The notes under the pieces are model-generated. The model did not search any database and had not been told where the DNA came from. It saw only the letters and a program-made list of their open reading frames with translations. Position numbers and translations under genes: made by a program. From NCBI GenBank assembly GCA_946626605.1, contig CAMOUL010000011.1:1-57294 (forward strand): DNA of 57,294 nucleotides, written 5' to 3'. Shown piece after piece: positions 16,773 through 24,073 of this stretch. The first letter of the stretch is position 1. Every line of letters starts with the position of its first letter. This DNA comes from an uncultured Bacteroidales bacterium (GTDB lineage: Bacteria; Bacteroidota; Bacteroidia; Bacteroidales; Paludibacteraceae).

Positions 16773-18240
16773 GGCTGATTTCTGATTTCTGAATGCTGAT
16801 AGCTGATGGAGGAATCACCACTCCCACGCGGTCGCCGTCGTCCCACACGTCGTTCGTGTTGACGTACAGGTCGTAACCTTCGTCCGTACGGATGGTCAAA
16901 TGGTAGTGGTTGCCCTTATAGAGAATGAAATGTACTTCGCCGGAGAGCTTGCCTTCTTCTTCGTAGTCCTGCAGGTCGATGGAGCGGAACGGCACTTTGA
17001 CTTGCACTTTCTCGCCGGGCTCGAGACCTTCGATTTGTTTGGGCTGCACTTCCCACTCGGCACCGATGAAACGCACCTTGCCGTTCTTGAGCACTTCGCC
17101 TTCGAAATAGTTGTAGATATAGTGCTCTTTCTTCATGATCTGGATATCTTCCGGCCGCACGAGCATGCCCACTTCGGTGCCCGGCAGGTACTCGTGGTAG
17201 TCCTGAATGAGGAACTCATAGTTATCCGCCGTCAGCACGCGCATTTCATAGTGCACGCCCTTGAAGATACAGCTCTGCACCTCGCCGTACCATTTCGTGA
17301 ATTTCCCCTTCGGCACGCGGTCCTCGTAGTCATCCTCTTCCTGTCCGATTATTTTTCCGCGTTTCTCATCCTCCTTGCGCCACACATAGATATCTTCCGG
17401 CCGGATGACGACATCCACGGGGTTGTTCTCGCCGAAACCCGTGTCAATACAATCGAACACCTGGCCGCAGAACTCTACTTTCTTGTCCTTGATCATCGTG
17501 CCGCTGAGGATATTGCTCTCACCTATAAAATCCGCGACGAAGCAGTTCTGCGGCTCGTTATAAATATCTGTCGGAGTACCGATCTGTTGAATCTTTCCTT
17601 CGTTCATCACCACCACGCGGTCGCTCAGCGTCAGGGCTTCTTCCTGGTCGTGCGTCACGTAGATAAACGTGATACCGAGTTTCTCGTGCAGCTCCTTGAG
17701 CTCGATCTGCATGTCGTGCCGCATCTTCAGATCCAAAGCGCTCAGCGGTTCGTCAAGCAGCAGCACTTCCGGCTCGTTGACAATCGCGCGGGCTATCGCC
17801 ACACGTTGTTGCTGACCGCCGGAGAGGGTATCTACCTTGCGCTCCTCGTAGCCCGTCATGTTCGCCATCTTCAGCGCCTTGCGCACTTTCTTCTTGATCG
17901 TCTCGGGGGCCTCTTTCTTCAGCTTCAGACCGAACGCTACGTTGTTAAACACATTCAGGTGCGGAAACAGGGCGTACTTCTGAAACACCGTGTTCACCGG
18001 CCTCTTGTAAGGAGGCGTCTTCGTCACGTCCTCACCTTTCAACAAGATGTCACCACTGCTGGCTACCTGAAATCCTGCGATGCAACGCAGTAATGTCGTT
18101 TTTCCGCAACCCGACGGGCCGAGGATGGTCACGAACTCACCTTTTTTTACCTGCAGACTAACGTCATTCAGCGCGAACTTCCCGTCCTCAAACTGCTTGA
18201 AAACGTGGTTCACCTCAATGATAAACGGATTTTTTCCCAT
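16765..18240 (-). CDS. potA: Polyamine ABC transporter ATPase PotA with long C-terminal region
   Basis: 491 residues (usual 350-380). The nucleotide-binding domain occupies the first 240 residues: Walker [10 protein letters not shown] at about 40, signature [14 protein letters not shown], Walker [13 protein letters not shown] and switch THDQEE. The rest holds TOBE-like segments with two VIRPEDI/LVRPEDI strands; a third segment ends [19 protein letters not shown], where the expected RPEDI is replaced by repeat-derived sequence. It energises polyamine import through PotBC. First gene of the operon, with a clear promoter at 18382-18413. The long regulatory tail may bind a small molecule; this is inference. 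Confidence 0.9.
   Translation of the reverse strand: MGKNPFIIEVNHVFKQFEDGKFALNDVSLQVKKGEFVTILGPSGCGKTTLLRCIAGFQVASSGDILLKGEDVTKTPPYKRPVNTVFQKYALFPHLNVFNNVAFGLKLKKEAPETIKKKVRKALKMANMTGYEERKVDTLSGGQQQRVAIARAIVNEPEVLLLDEPLSALDLKMRHDMQIELKELHEKLGITFIYVTHDQEEALTLSDRVVVMNEGKIQQIGTPTDIYNEPQNCFVADFIGESNILSGTMIKDKKVEFCGQVFDCIDTGFGENNPVDVVIRPEDIYVWRKEDEKRGKIIGQEEDDYEDRVPKGKFTKWYGEVQSCIFKGVHYEMRVLTADNYEFLIQDYHEYLPGTEVGMLVRPEDIQIMKKEHYIYNYFEGEVLKNGKVRFIGAEWEVQPKQIEGLEPGEKVQVKVPFRSIDLQDYEEEGKLSGEVHFILYKGNHYHLTIRTDEGYDLYVNTNDVWDDGDRVGVVIPPSAISIQKSEISHE
16770..16810 (-). repeat. Family E repeat (TGATTTCTGA / GCTGATAGCTGATGG) at the potA end
   Basis: GGCTGATTTCTGATTTCTGA followed by ATGCTGATAGCTGATGG. It encodes [14 protein letters not shown] at the PotA C-terminus and overlaps the potB start. 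A second copy at 40050-40082 lies in menA and gives PSAVSIQ in the same reading frame. Confidence 0.7.
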
Positions 18241-18250
18241 TTTCTTAAAA

Positions 18251-18300
18251 CAAATAGATCGGTTTCTGTGCCCCTAAATCGGGTTTCTGTACTCCGAATA
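18251..18300. repeat. Imperfect direct repeat in the potA leader
   Basis: Two copies of ATCGG(G)TTTCTGT(G/A)C(C/T) at about 18258 and 18277 (ATCGGTTTCTGTGCCCC, ATCGGGTTTCTGTACTCC), in the 5' untranslated region of the pot operon. Function unknown; could be a regulator-binding site. Confidence 0.4.
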
Positions 18301-18381
18301 ATTCATAAAATAAAAACGTTTTGTTATACATTATTACTTGCGCACATAGCACAAGCGTACACGTACGTGCACATTTCGGGT

Positions 18382-18413
18382 GCAAAGGTACAACAAAAAA
18401 ATGACATACGCAA
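18382..18413 (-). promoter_or_regulatory. Promoter of the pot operon
   Basis: Minus-strand -7 box TACCTTTGC (18382-18390) and -33 box TTGC (18410-18413) with a 19-base spacer; 142 bases upstream of the PotA ATG. The -33 box is in the centre of the hairpin at 18405-18420. Confidence 0.8.
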
Positions 18414-18420
18414 GCGTATG
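18405..18420 (-). terminator. Palindrome CATACGC-AA-GCGTATG: terminator or operator
   Basis: Perfect 7-base arms. On the minus strand it is followed by TCATTTTTTTG, so it can act as a second terminator of the lipoprotein gene ending at 18473. It also carries the pot -33 box at its centre, so an operator role is possible. Confidence 0.55.
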
Positions 18421-18431
18421 CCACTTTTTTT

Positions 18432-18455
18432 CGCTAAAAACGATACGATTGTATC
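18432..18455 (-). terminator. Intrinsic terminator after the lipoprotein gene
   Basis: GATAC (18442-18446) and GTATC (18451-18455) flank GATT; on the minus strand the hairpin is followed by GTTTTTAG, and on the plus strand by six Ts. Located 18 bases after the stop at 18473. Confidence 0.65.
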
Positions 18456-18472
18456 TTTTTTATGAAGAATGA

Positions 18473-19117
18473 TTATTTTTTCCTCTTTCTGAACGAAGTG
18501 GGCTCTTTAGTCGGAGCCGGAGCTTTTTCCGATGCTTTTTCCTGAACTTTAGCCGGAGCAGAAGTTACTTTCTCGGGAGCCGGAGCTACTGCCTCTTTCT
18601 TCTCGCACTTGGGAGCGTTCTTCGAGTGATCGGAATGAACATTGATCACGTCGCCTGTCGGCTGCTGCGGTTGGTACAAGTACGGCAGGATCATCTCCGA
18701 CTGATGCAGCAACAGATAGTTCTCAATCTCTTCACGGGTGAAGTTCTTGATCTGGTTCATATCCTCCATCGGAGTGCGGGAGTTGATATAGTAACCGGCA
18801 AAACCCGTAAGAACTGCTTTATATCTCTTGCGGATCTTGTGCGGACGGACTTGGATCTGGTATATCGGATCTACCACAATATCAATATTATTGGTGGTGA
18901 TAGCCAGATACTTGCACTCTTCCTTGGCCTGCTCAAGCGTCTTCTGCCAGTTGGAAGTGGCGTTGACACGTTTGGTGAAATCCGCTCTTACATCCACAAT
19001 TGTCGGAGTGGCCTGGATTTTCTGGCGGTTGATAGCCGCGTCACGGCCGGAGTACTGATAAATAGTACAACTCGAAAGTGCGATAGCGCACAAACTTACT
19101 AAAAATATCTTTTTCAT
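18473..19117 (-). CDS. Hypothetical lipoprotein, paralogue of the adjacent upstream gene
   Basis: 214 residues. Lipobox LSSC with Cys17. Residues 17-150 align by eye with the next gene: CTIYQYSGRDAAINRQK against CTTYQYTARQTEINNRQ, NATSNWQ against TATSNYQ, IDIVVDPIYQIQ against IDVVVDPIYKIE, VLTGFAGYY against TIIGFAGKY. The tail is Pro/Ala/Lys-rich (KVTSAPAKVQEKASEKAPAP) and ends RKRKK, resembling a flexible cell-wall-contact tail. No known family recognised. The two genes are 15 bases apart and probably share the promoter at 20159-20191. Function unknown. Confidence 0.7.
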   Translation of the reverse strand: MKKIFLVSLCAIALSSCTIYQYSGRDAAINRQKIQATPTIVDVRADFTKRVNATSNWQKTLEQAKEECKYLAITTNNIDIVVDPIYQIQVRPHKIRKRYKAVLTGFAGYYINSRTPMEDMNQIKNFTREEIENYLLLHQSEMILPYLYQPQQPTGDVINVHSDHSKNAPKCEKKEAVAPAPEKVTSAPAKVQEKASEKAPAPTKEPTSFRKRKK

Positions 19118-19132
19118 AATGGTTCTCCTGTT

Positions 19133-20065
19133 TTAGAAATGAAGGGCGATGCCCAAACCGTTTTTATTACTATTCAGTGTTATATCCATAGGTTGTGCAT
19201 TTTTCGCTTTCTTGTAGCGAACGCTTCCGACGCAAGCCATCGGAACACCCGCAACAGCCATCGCACCGCCGACTCCTATGAACACAAAGCCGGGAATCTG
19301 AACTTCTTCACGTGGCTCTCTATAAGTATAACCGGAAGAAGAAGTATATTTCTCATATCCGCATGCTACCATCGTTACACCCATCGGTAAACACATAATA
19401 GTACCGATAACACTCATGCTGATACCTGCATCGCGAAGTTGTTTCGCTTTGCGAATATCATCACGGCTGATCTGCTTGAACGGACGAGCCGGCTGTTGGT
19501 TTTTCAGCATGATAGACGGAGCGGTCTTGCTGACAATCGGACTCTTTGCCGGAGCTGCCGGAGCTACGCCTGCGCCTGATTTGATGTAGTAGTTATATAC
19601 ATCGCCGCCGGCGGGAATAGGCTGTTGGTAGTAGTACGGCAGGAAAGACGGATCGTACAGCAGTTTGTATTTCTCGATGTCCTCAATCGTGTATTTCTTC
19701 GACTCGTCCAGCAGGTTCTCTTTCTCTTCGTACTTGCCGGCAAAACCGATGATGGTGGCGCGGTAGTTTTTCTTGAACTTGAACGGGTTGAACTCGATCT
19801 TGTAGATAGGATCTACTACAACATCGATTTTCTCGTCACGGATACAGTTGAACTCTGCCTCGTTGATGGCGTCTCTACGAGTGATCTGGTAGTTGGAGGT
19901 CGCCGTTACCTGACGGTTGTAATCCACCTGAATGGCGGCGCGCTGGACCTTCGTGTCCATCTGACGGTTGTTGATCTCCGTCTGACGGGCCGTGTACTGG
20001 TACGTCGTACAACTTGCCAAGAACATGCTCAGCAAGAGAAGTGAGAAGATAGAAATTCTTTTCAT
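19133..20065 (-). CDS. Hypothetical lipoprotein with C-terminal membrane segments
   Basis: 310 residues. Lipobox FLASC with Cys19. The first 140 residues share a domain with the downstream lipoprotein (VVVDPIY, GFAGKY). A later region has two hydrophobic stretches (MSVIGTIMCLPMGVTMVAC; FVFIGVGGAMAVAGVPMAC) ending in LGIALHF, which could be membrane segments or a small barrel-like end. The start is well placed behind a strong promoter. No family is recognised; it probably acts in the envelope together with its paralogue. The pair looks like a tandem duplication followed by divergence of the C-terminal halves. Confidence 0.7.
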   Translation of the reverse strand: MKRISIFSLLLLSMFLASCTTYQYTARQTEINNRQMDTKVQRAAIQVDYNRQVTATSNYQITRRDAINEAEFNCIRDEKIDVVVDPIYKIEFNPFKFKKNYRATIIGFAGKYEEKENLLDESKKYTIEDIEKYKLLYDPSFLPYYYQQPIPAGGDVYNYYIKSGAGVAPAAPAKSPIVSKTAPSIMLKNQQPARPFKQISRDDIRKAKQLRDAGISMSVIGTIMCLPMGVTMVACGYEKYTSSSGYTYREPREEVQIPGFVFIGVGGAMAVAGVPMACVGSVRYKKAKNAQPMDITLNSNKNGLGIALHF

Positions 20066-20158
20066 AAATGGTTAAATTGTTTGTTAAACTTATGCTATAG
20101 GTTACACGAAAGGTTAATCTATAGGTGGTACTACAGATACCAATAACCTAATTCGGCT

Positions 20159-20191
20159 GCAAAGGTACAACAAAAAATCGATATACACAAA
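20159..20191 (-). promoter_or_regulatory. Promoter of the lipoprotein pair
   Basis: Minus-strand -7 box TACCTTTGC (20159-20167), -33 box TTTG (20188-20191), 20-base spacer; about 95 bases before the ATG at 20065. Confidence 0.8.
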
Positions 20192-20208
20192 TTTTTTTGC
20201 GATTTTTT
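20172..20208 (-). terminator. Terminator-like hairpin around the -33 box
   Basis: AAAAAATCG (20172-20180) pairs with CGATTTTTT (20200-20208); the loop contains the lipoprotein -33 box. On the minus strand the stem is followed by GTTG, so termination strength is uncertain. Confidence 0.45.
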
Positions 20209-20329
20209 TGCTTGCGGAATGTTATTTCGCTATAATAGATAGCCTTTGAGCCATGCGGATAGCGGGAACTCGGCGGGGTAGCGCCGAGAGTTAGACCAGC
20301 AGGTGTTGGAAAGAAAGCACCGTAGGTGA

Positions 20330-21052
20330 TTATGGTGGGGAGACGGATAGAGGCAGGCGAACGCCATGGACGTAATATTGCGCGTAAGAAGGAGTATCAG
20401 CGGGCGCGCGGAAAAGAGTATGGGGATGACGGTTGATTTTGGGATAGATGGGTTCGAAGGTGACGTCTTCCGCAAAGTGCTTGAGTTGTGCGTCGGTTAT
20501 GGCAGGTGATTGCCGGGTTTGGCGGGCTTTAGCATCTTGGGCTTGAGCCTGGAGCTCGCGGTAGATGCAGACGTAGGTATATTGGAAGAAGTAGCCATAG
20601 GCTTTGAGTCCGGGAGCGGGCTTGGCGTGGCCTTTGACGACGTTGAAGTAATGATGGAAGAAACGGAGCCGCCATTCGAGTGCTTCGGGGGTATGAGCGT
20701 GCTCGAGGGCGTGGGCTTGGCGCTGGGCTTCTTTGATAAGTTCGCGGTTAGCCACACAGGCTGCGGACCATGTCTTCGGGAAATGGAAGGTATATAGTTG
20801 GAAGAGTCCTTTATGGAAACGAGAGTGGCGTGCGATGATGCGTTTCTTGTACTTACGGCCGAGTTTCTGCTCGTCCAGCGCGCCTACATACGAGTCGAAG
20901 CCGGCACTCAGGTAGAAGTACCGCACGCCTCTATAGTGGCGTCCTGATGGACTTTTGCGGCGGTTATCGATGCGCGTAGCAGGGATGTCCACAAAGGTCG
21001 CGATTGAGGATTTCAAAGCGTCAATTACCTGTGTTTTTAAGTGCTTCGACAT
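20330..21052 (-). CDS. Hypothetical basic protein
   Basis: 240 residues from MSKHLKTQVID; longer upstream extensions cross the promoter and are rejected. Highly basic, with many His, Arg, Lys and aromatic residues (RRKSPSGRHYRGVRYFYLS, LGRKYKKRIIARHSRFHKG, FHHYFNVVKGHAKPAPGL). No signal peptide or membrane segment. No family recognised; composition suggests a nucleic-acid-binding protein, but this is only inference. It has its own promoter and stands alone at the left edge of the accessory stretch. Confidence 0.6.
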   Translation of the reverse strand: MSKHLKTQVIDALKSSIATFVDIPATRIDNRRKSPSGRHYRGVRYFYLSAGFDSYVGALDEQKLGRKYKKRIIARHSRFHKGLFQLYTFHFPKTWSAACVANRELIKEAQRQAHALEHAHTPEALEWRLRFFHHYFNVVKGHAKPAPGLKAYGYFFQYTYVCIYRELQAQAQDAKARQTRQSPAITDAQLKHFAEDVTFEPIYPKINRHPHTLFRAPADTPSYAQYYVHGVRLPLSVSPP

Positions 21053-21164
21053 GTTGTATAAATGTTTTATTTGCAGCGGATTAGGAGTGTTGTTTGTGCT
21101 ACAAAGTCTAGGATGGGGCCGTGGCGGGGGGTGTTTGTGTAGTGGGCGATCTTCTAAATCCGAC

Positions 21165-21197
21165 GCAAAGGTACGAAAAATTTTTGAAATATGCAAA
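21165..21197 (-). promoter_or_regulatory. Promoter of the hypothetical basic protein
   Basis: Minus-strand -7 box TACCTTTGC (21165-21173), -33 box TTTG (21194-21197), 20-base spacer; 113 bases before the ATG. Confidence 0.8.
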
Positions 21198-21313
21198 TAT
21201 TGGAGGTTGAAAAAGTATGAAAAATATATAAAAGTAGTAAAAATACTTGCATATGTCATTTTTTTTATTTTGTAGTAACGTCGGTCCTCCCTATTTATTA
21301 TATAATATAAACA

Positions 21314-21492
21314 GGGTCCCACCGAAAATACGTTCGCTTCGCGTTCGGCAAGGAGGTTGCGACGGTCGATACCGATCCTCTAAATCGACAAAGCAACTCC
21401 TGCCTCCGAAAGTTCTATGTGTTGCTTGCAACACTCAAAGTGCCATCCGAGGCACTTCTTCACCCGCAAAAATTAAAGATTTTCGGGGACCC
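21314..21492. ncRNA. Multi-branched structured element, candidate ncRNA or MITE-like element
   Basis: A closing stem joins GGGTCCC (21314-21320) to GGGACCC (21486-21492), then CGAAAAT (21323-21329) to ATTTTCG (21479-21485), leaving a two-base bulge. Inside are three hairpins. The first is TTCGG 21344-21348 / CCGAA 21406-21410, continued by AGGA/TCCT, GTTGC/GCAAC (21356-21360/21393-21397) and GTCGAT/ATCGAC (21365-21370/21384-21389). The second is GTGTTG-CTTG-CAACAC (21419-21434, 6-base stem). The third is AAGTGCC-ATCCGA-GGCACTT (21438-21457). No convincing protein is encoded. The inverted ends also fit a small non-autonomous transposable element. I do not recognise a known RNA family. Confidence 0.5.
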
Positions 21493-21567
21493 CATAAGGA
21501 TATATACTAAGCATCGCGGACATTTCAGATAAAATTTTATTTTATTTTTCAAAAAAATGTCCGAATG

Positions 21568-21600
21568 TTTGCGTATTTGCAAAATTTGTAGTATCTTTGC
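21568..21600 (+). promoter_or_regulatory. Promoter of the DUF4160-DUF2442 pair
   Basis: -33 TTTG (21568-21571), 20-base spacer, -7 TATCTTTGC (21592-21600); 28 bases before the ATG at 21629. Confidence 0.8.
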
Positions 21601-21628
21601 AGCGCAAAATCATTAATACAAGAAAATT

Positions 21629-21886
21629 ATGCCGGAGATTAGTTCTTTTTATGGAATAGTGATTTATATGTACATGAGTGAGCACAATCCGCCTCATTTT
21701 CATGTGAAGTACCAAGATTACGAAGCTATTATAACCATAAATGATGGTGTTATTACAGGTTCACTCCCTCGCCGCGCTTTGCGTTTGGTGTACGAGTGGC
21801 TTGATTTGCATCAGGATGAATTATTGGCAAACTGGGAGCGATTAGGTAAATCCGAAGCCCCAATGAAGATCACACCTTTGCAATAA
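21629..21886 (+). CDS. DUF4160 family protein
   Basis: 85 residues. The family pattern is clear: MPEISSFYGIVIYMYMSEHN, PPHFHVKYQDYEAIITINDG, then LPRRALRLVYEWLDLHQDEL and a C-terminal W..L. Small, cytoplasmic. The molecular function of DUF4160 is not established; it is commonly found next to a DUF2442 gene, as here, and such pairs have been considered toxin-antitoxin-like. First gene of a two-gene operon with a strong promoter directly upstream and structured elements on both sides. Confidence 0.85.
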   Translation: MPEISSFYGIVIYMYMSEHNPPHFHVKYQDYEAIITINDGVITGSLPRRALRLVYEWLDLHQDELLANWERLGKSEAPMKITPLQ

Positions 21887-21887
21887 G

Positions 21888-21895
21888 AAAGGAGG
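21888..21895 (+). promoter_or_regulatory. Unusually strong Shine-Dalgarno before the DUF2442 gene
   Basis: AAAGGAGG about 5-6 bases before the ATG at 21901. Bacteroidota genes generally lack a full Shine-Dalgarno sequence, and most genes in this window do not have one. Confidence 0.7.
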
Positions 21896-21900
21896 AAATT

Positions 21901-22143
21901 ATGAATCCTATTTTAAAAGTAACAAGTGCTGACTACATCCACAATTATGTATTGCGCCTATCGTTTAATGATGGCGCGACTAAATTGGTGGATTTTTGGC
22001 CGTTAGCGCAGAAAGGCATTTGCCAGAAGCTGCAAAATATGGATTATTTCCGTCAGTTTAAGCTGGATCCTTTTTCGGTGGATTGGTCCAATGAAATAGG
22101 CTTTGCCCCTGAGTATTTATATGAAATAGGTACTCCGGCATAA
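21901..22143 (+). CDS. DUF2442 family protein
   Basis: 80 residues: YIHNYVLRLSFNDGATKLVD near the N-terminus, then FWPLAQKGICQKL and FRQFKLDPFSVDWSNEIGFAPEYLYE, the typical DUF2442 order (beta strands, then a conserved DW..E.APE.LY motif). Cytoplasmic, function unknown. It lies 14 bases after the DUF4160 stop and uses an exceptionally good ribosome binding site, so it may be made in excess over its partner, as an antitoxin would be; that is inference. Confidence 0.85.
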   Translation: MNPILKVTSADYIHNYVLRLSFNDGATKLVDFWPLAQKGICQKLQNMDYFRQFKLDPFSVDWSNEIGFAPEYLYEIGTPA

Positions 22144-22443
22144 AATATTTCCCAGGTCTGACCTCACCGACAGTTAAAAAGCGGTGAAAAGATAGAAATA
22201 AAGAGCGCGAAGCGTCGCGCAAATAATAGCGTAATAAGCCGAAACTTGGTATCCTTGAAACCCTAGACAAGTTACAAGAACCATTAATCATTCAAGCCAC
22301 GGTTTATGCACGCTCACGTATCAGCGTGAGTTTTCCGTGCATAGATTTGAATGATTAAGGTAAGTCTAGGACCTCAAGGAACCAAATCGAAGCGAACGAA
22401 AGCGCACGCTTTTATTGTGCTAAAAATAAATACATACACGAAT
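22144..22443. other. Highly structured intergenic region
   Basis: No gene supported. Contains a GCGCGA-AGCG-TCGCGC hairpin (about 22205-22220) and the 140-base nested hairpin listed separately. The last 60 bases are an AT-rich leader of the lipoprotein gene; no TAnnTTTG box was found. Confidence 0.5.
22246..22385. ncRNA. 140-base nested hairpin, candidate structured RNA or inverted-repeat element
   Basis: Six perfect stems nest in order: TTGGT/ACCAA (22246-22250/22381-22385), TCCTTGA/TCAAGGA (22252-22258/22374-22380), CCTAGAC/GTCTAGG (22262-22268/22364-22370), TTAATCATTCAA/TTGAATGATTAA (22284-22295/22347-22358), ATGCACG/CGTGCAT (22306-22312/22336-22342) and CTCACG/CGTGAG (22313-22318/22325-22330) with loop TATCAG. 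About 44 base pairs in all. CACGG at 22298-22302 could instead pair with CCGTG at 22335-22339, giving an alternative inner fold. The innermost stem is followed by TTTT, so it may also terminate the DUF2442 transcript. Confidence 0.55.
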
Positions 22444-22809
22444 ATGAAACAAAAAATTATTCTAATGGCACTCGTTGCCTTATTAGCAGGAACATTTTCC
22501 TCCTGCAACAAAGATGGAGCCTTGGGAAATTATCCCATCCTTTACGTAGTAAACGGAACGGATTATTCCGCGAATGTGTATTGTGATAACCGTTTGGTCG
22601 CAACAGCAGGTGCACATAATAATAGCGGGAAAGTTGTATTGTCTAATACTTCCGTCAATCTACCTGTTTACGTAGAAGCAGAATTTTATGATAAAAAAGG
22701 AAATAGGGTTGGCGGTTACGACTGGAACAACTATTATTTCCAATGGAATAAGTCTTATAAGATGACGCTAACAGGTTCATCTTCAACAAGTATGATAACC
22801 GCATTGTAA
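22444..22809 (+). CDS. Small hypothetical lipoprotein
   Basis: 121 residues from MKQKIILMAL; an upstream in-frame ATG at 22351 is inside the structured element and gives no signal peptide at the right place. Lipobox FSSC with Cys21, then a beta-rich domain (ILYVVNGTDYSANVYCDNRL, VNLPVYVEAEFYDKKGNRVG) ending MTLTGSSSTSMITAL. No family recognised. AT-rich in comparison with the housekeeping genes around it. 19 bases before the PKD lipoprotein gene, so the two are probably cotranscribed. Confidence 0.7.
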   Translation: MKQKIILMALVALLAGTFSSCNKDGALGNYPILYVVNGTDYSANVYCDNRLVATAGAHNNSGKVVLSNTSVNLPVYVEAEFYDKKGNRVGGYDWNNYYFQWNKSYKMTLTGSSSTSMITAL

Positions 22810-22828
22810 CAATTAAATTTCGATAAAT

Positions 22829-23950
22829 ATGAAAAACAAAATTTTATTGGCAACACTATTAGTTGCATTATTTGCTGGGTGTAAGAAAGAAGAACCAGAA
22901 GCAGAACCCGTAGCAAAATTCTCTTATTCGGTCAATGATAAAACGGTCACGTTTACGAATCAATCTCTAAATGCAAAAAGTTTCTATTGGACATTTGGAG
23001 ATGGCTCAGCTACATCAGAAAAGAGTCCTGTAAAGAAATATTCGAGTACAGGAACTTATACGGTGACGCTAAAAGCTACAAATATTACTAAATCAAGTAC
23101 ATATGAGGCTACTATTAGTTTGTCGAATCCAACTCCACAAGCTAAATTCTCGTATTCAACTAATGGTTTGGAAGTCTTTTTCAAGAATCAATCAACAAAT
23201 GCGCAATCATATTCTTGGAATTTTGGTAACGGAAAGACATCTACTCAAAAAGATCCAACTATTACGTATACTTCTGCTGGTACATATTCTGTCAGTTTGG
23301 TTGCAAGTAATGGAGATAAAACGGACACTTATAAGCAGAATGTAACCGTTTCAGAAAAACAACCAGTAGCTAGTTTCTCCTATAAAACGGAACATCCTCT
23401 TAAAGTCGTATTAACAAATAATTCTTCTAATGCAACATCATATCTATGGAATTTCGGAGATGGAACTACTTCAACTGAAAAGAATCCCACGCATAGATAT
23501 AACGGAAAAGGTGTATACAAAATAACTTTAACAGCAAAAAATAATTCTAAAAGTAATACATACAACACGAATGTTACAATAGAAGAACCCACTAAATGTT
23601 ATTTAAGTGGTTATGTAATATCGAAAGTTCCTAAACAGAATGAATATTACCAAATACGATTTACAGATCAATACACATTTAGTCCTGATAATTTTGGCAC
23701 TACAGCATGGACTTTATTGTCAAATGCCAACTTACCTAAAACATATACCTTTAGTTCTCCTAAACAAATAACAGGCTTTACTAAATATTGGTGTACTTTA
23801 TGGCAAAGTAGCAAAAGTGATGGTAGTAACGCCAATAAAGCTTTTCGTTATGAGGTTACTCAAAATCAATTGTTTACGAATTTTCCAGAAACATTAACTA
23901 ACACAAATCAGACATCTACAATTATTGAAATGCATTTTATTTGGAAATAA
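22829..23950 (+). CDS. Lipoprotein with three tandem PKD domains
   Basis: 373 residues. Lipobox FAGC with Cys18. Three PKD domains follow at about residues 28-93, 105-165 and 180-245, each with the YxWxFGDG core (SFYWTFGDGSATS, SYSWNFGNGKTST, SYLWNFGDGTTST) and the G.Y.V.L strand (GTYTVTLKATN, GTYSVSLVASN, GVYKITLTAKN). The remaining 120 residues form a separate beta-rich domain of no recognised family (YLSGYVISKVPKQNEYYQIR). PKD domains usually mediate surface protein or carbohydrate contacts. AT-rich, with codon use unlike the flanking core genes, suggesting acquired DNA. Confidence 0.85.
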   Translation: MKNKILLATLLVALFAGCKKEEPEAEPVAKFSYSVNDKTVTFTNQSLNAKSFYWTFGDGSATSEKSPVKKYSSTGTYTVTLKATNITKSSTYEATISLSNPTPQAKFSYSTNGLEVFFKNQSTNAQSYSWNFGNGKTSTQKDPTITYTSAGTYSVSLVASNGDKTDTYKQNVTVSEKQPVASFSYKTEHPLKVVLTNNSSNATSYLWNFGDGTTSTEKNPTHRYNGKGVYKITLTAKNNSKSNTYNTNVTIEEPTKCYLSGYVISKVPKQNEYYQIRFTDQYTFSPDNFGTTAWTLLSNANLPKTYTFSSPKQITGFTKYWCTLWQSSKSDGSNANKAFRYEVTQNQLFTNFPETLTNTNQTSTIIEMHFIWK

Positions 23951-23978
23951 TTTGTATTTAAGAGTTTGAAATATTATG

Positions 23979-24016
23979 AAAGCGTCATGCAAAGGTTTAC
24001 GTGACGCTTTTTGTTT
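23979..24016 (+). terminator. Intrinsic terminator after the PKD lipoprotein gene
   Basis: AAAGCGTCA (23979-23987) and TGACGCTTT (24002-24010) followed by TTGTTTTTT. Confidence 0.85.
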
Positions 24017-24073
24017 TTTATCTTTCGCTCAATGAACGAGGATCGTATAAAATCGGTTGTCTTATATCAAAAA

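Larger units (their letters stand above)
20066..20329. other. Intergenic stretch: promoter, terminator-like hairpin and one further hairpin
   Basis: No gene supported. It holds the promoter of the lipoprotein pair (20159-20191), the hairpin at 20172-20208, and a GC-rich hairpin CTCGGCG (20269-20275) / CGCCGAG (20282-20288) without a T tract. Confidence 0.5.

Noticed and set aside
16900..18093. 397-codon open frame antisense to potA
   Set aside because: Shadow of a gene with complete ABC motifs.
20266..20330. Possible tRNA-like fold in the gap after the basic protein gene
   Set aside because: Only one hairpin forms; no T-loop (GGTTCRA) or acceptor stem is present.
21247..21510. 87-codon protein across the structured element
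   Set aside because: No coding character; the region is explained by nested stems.
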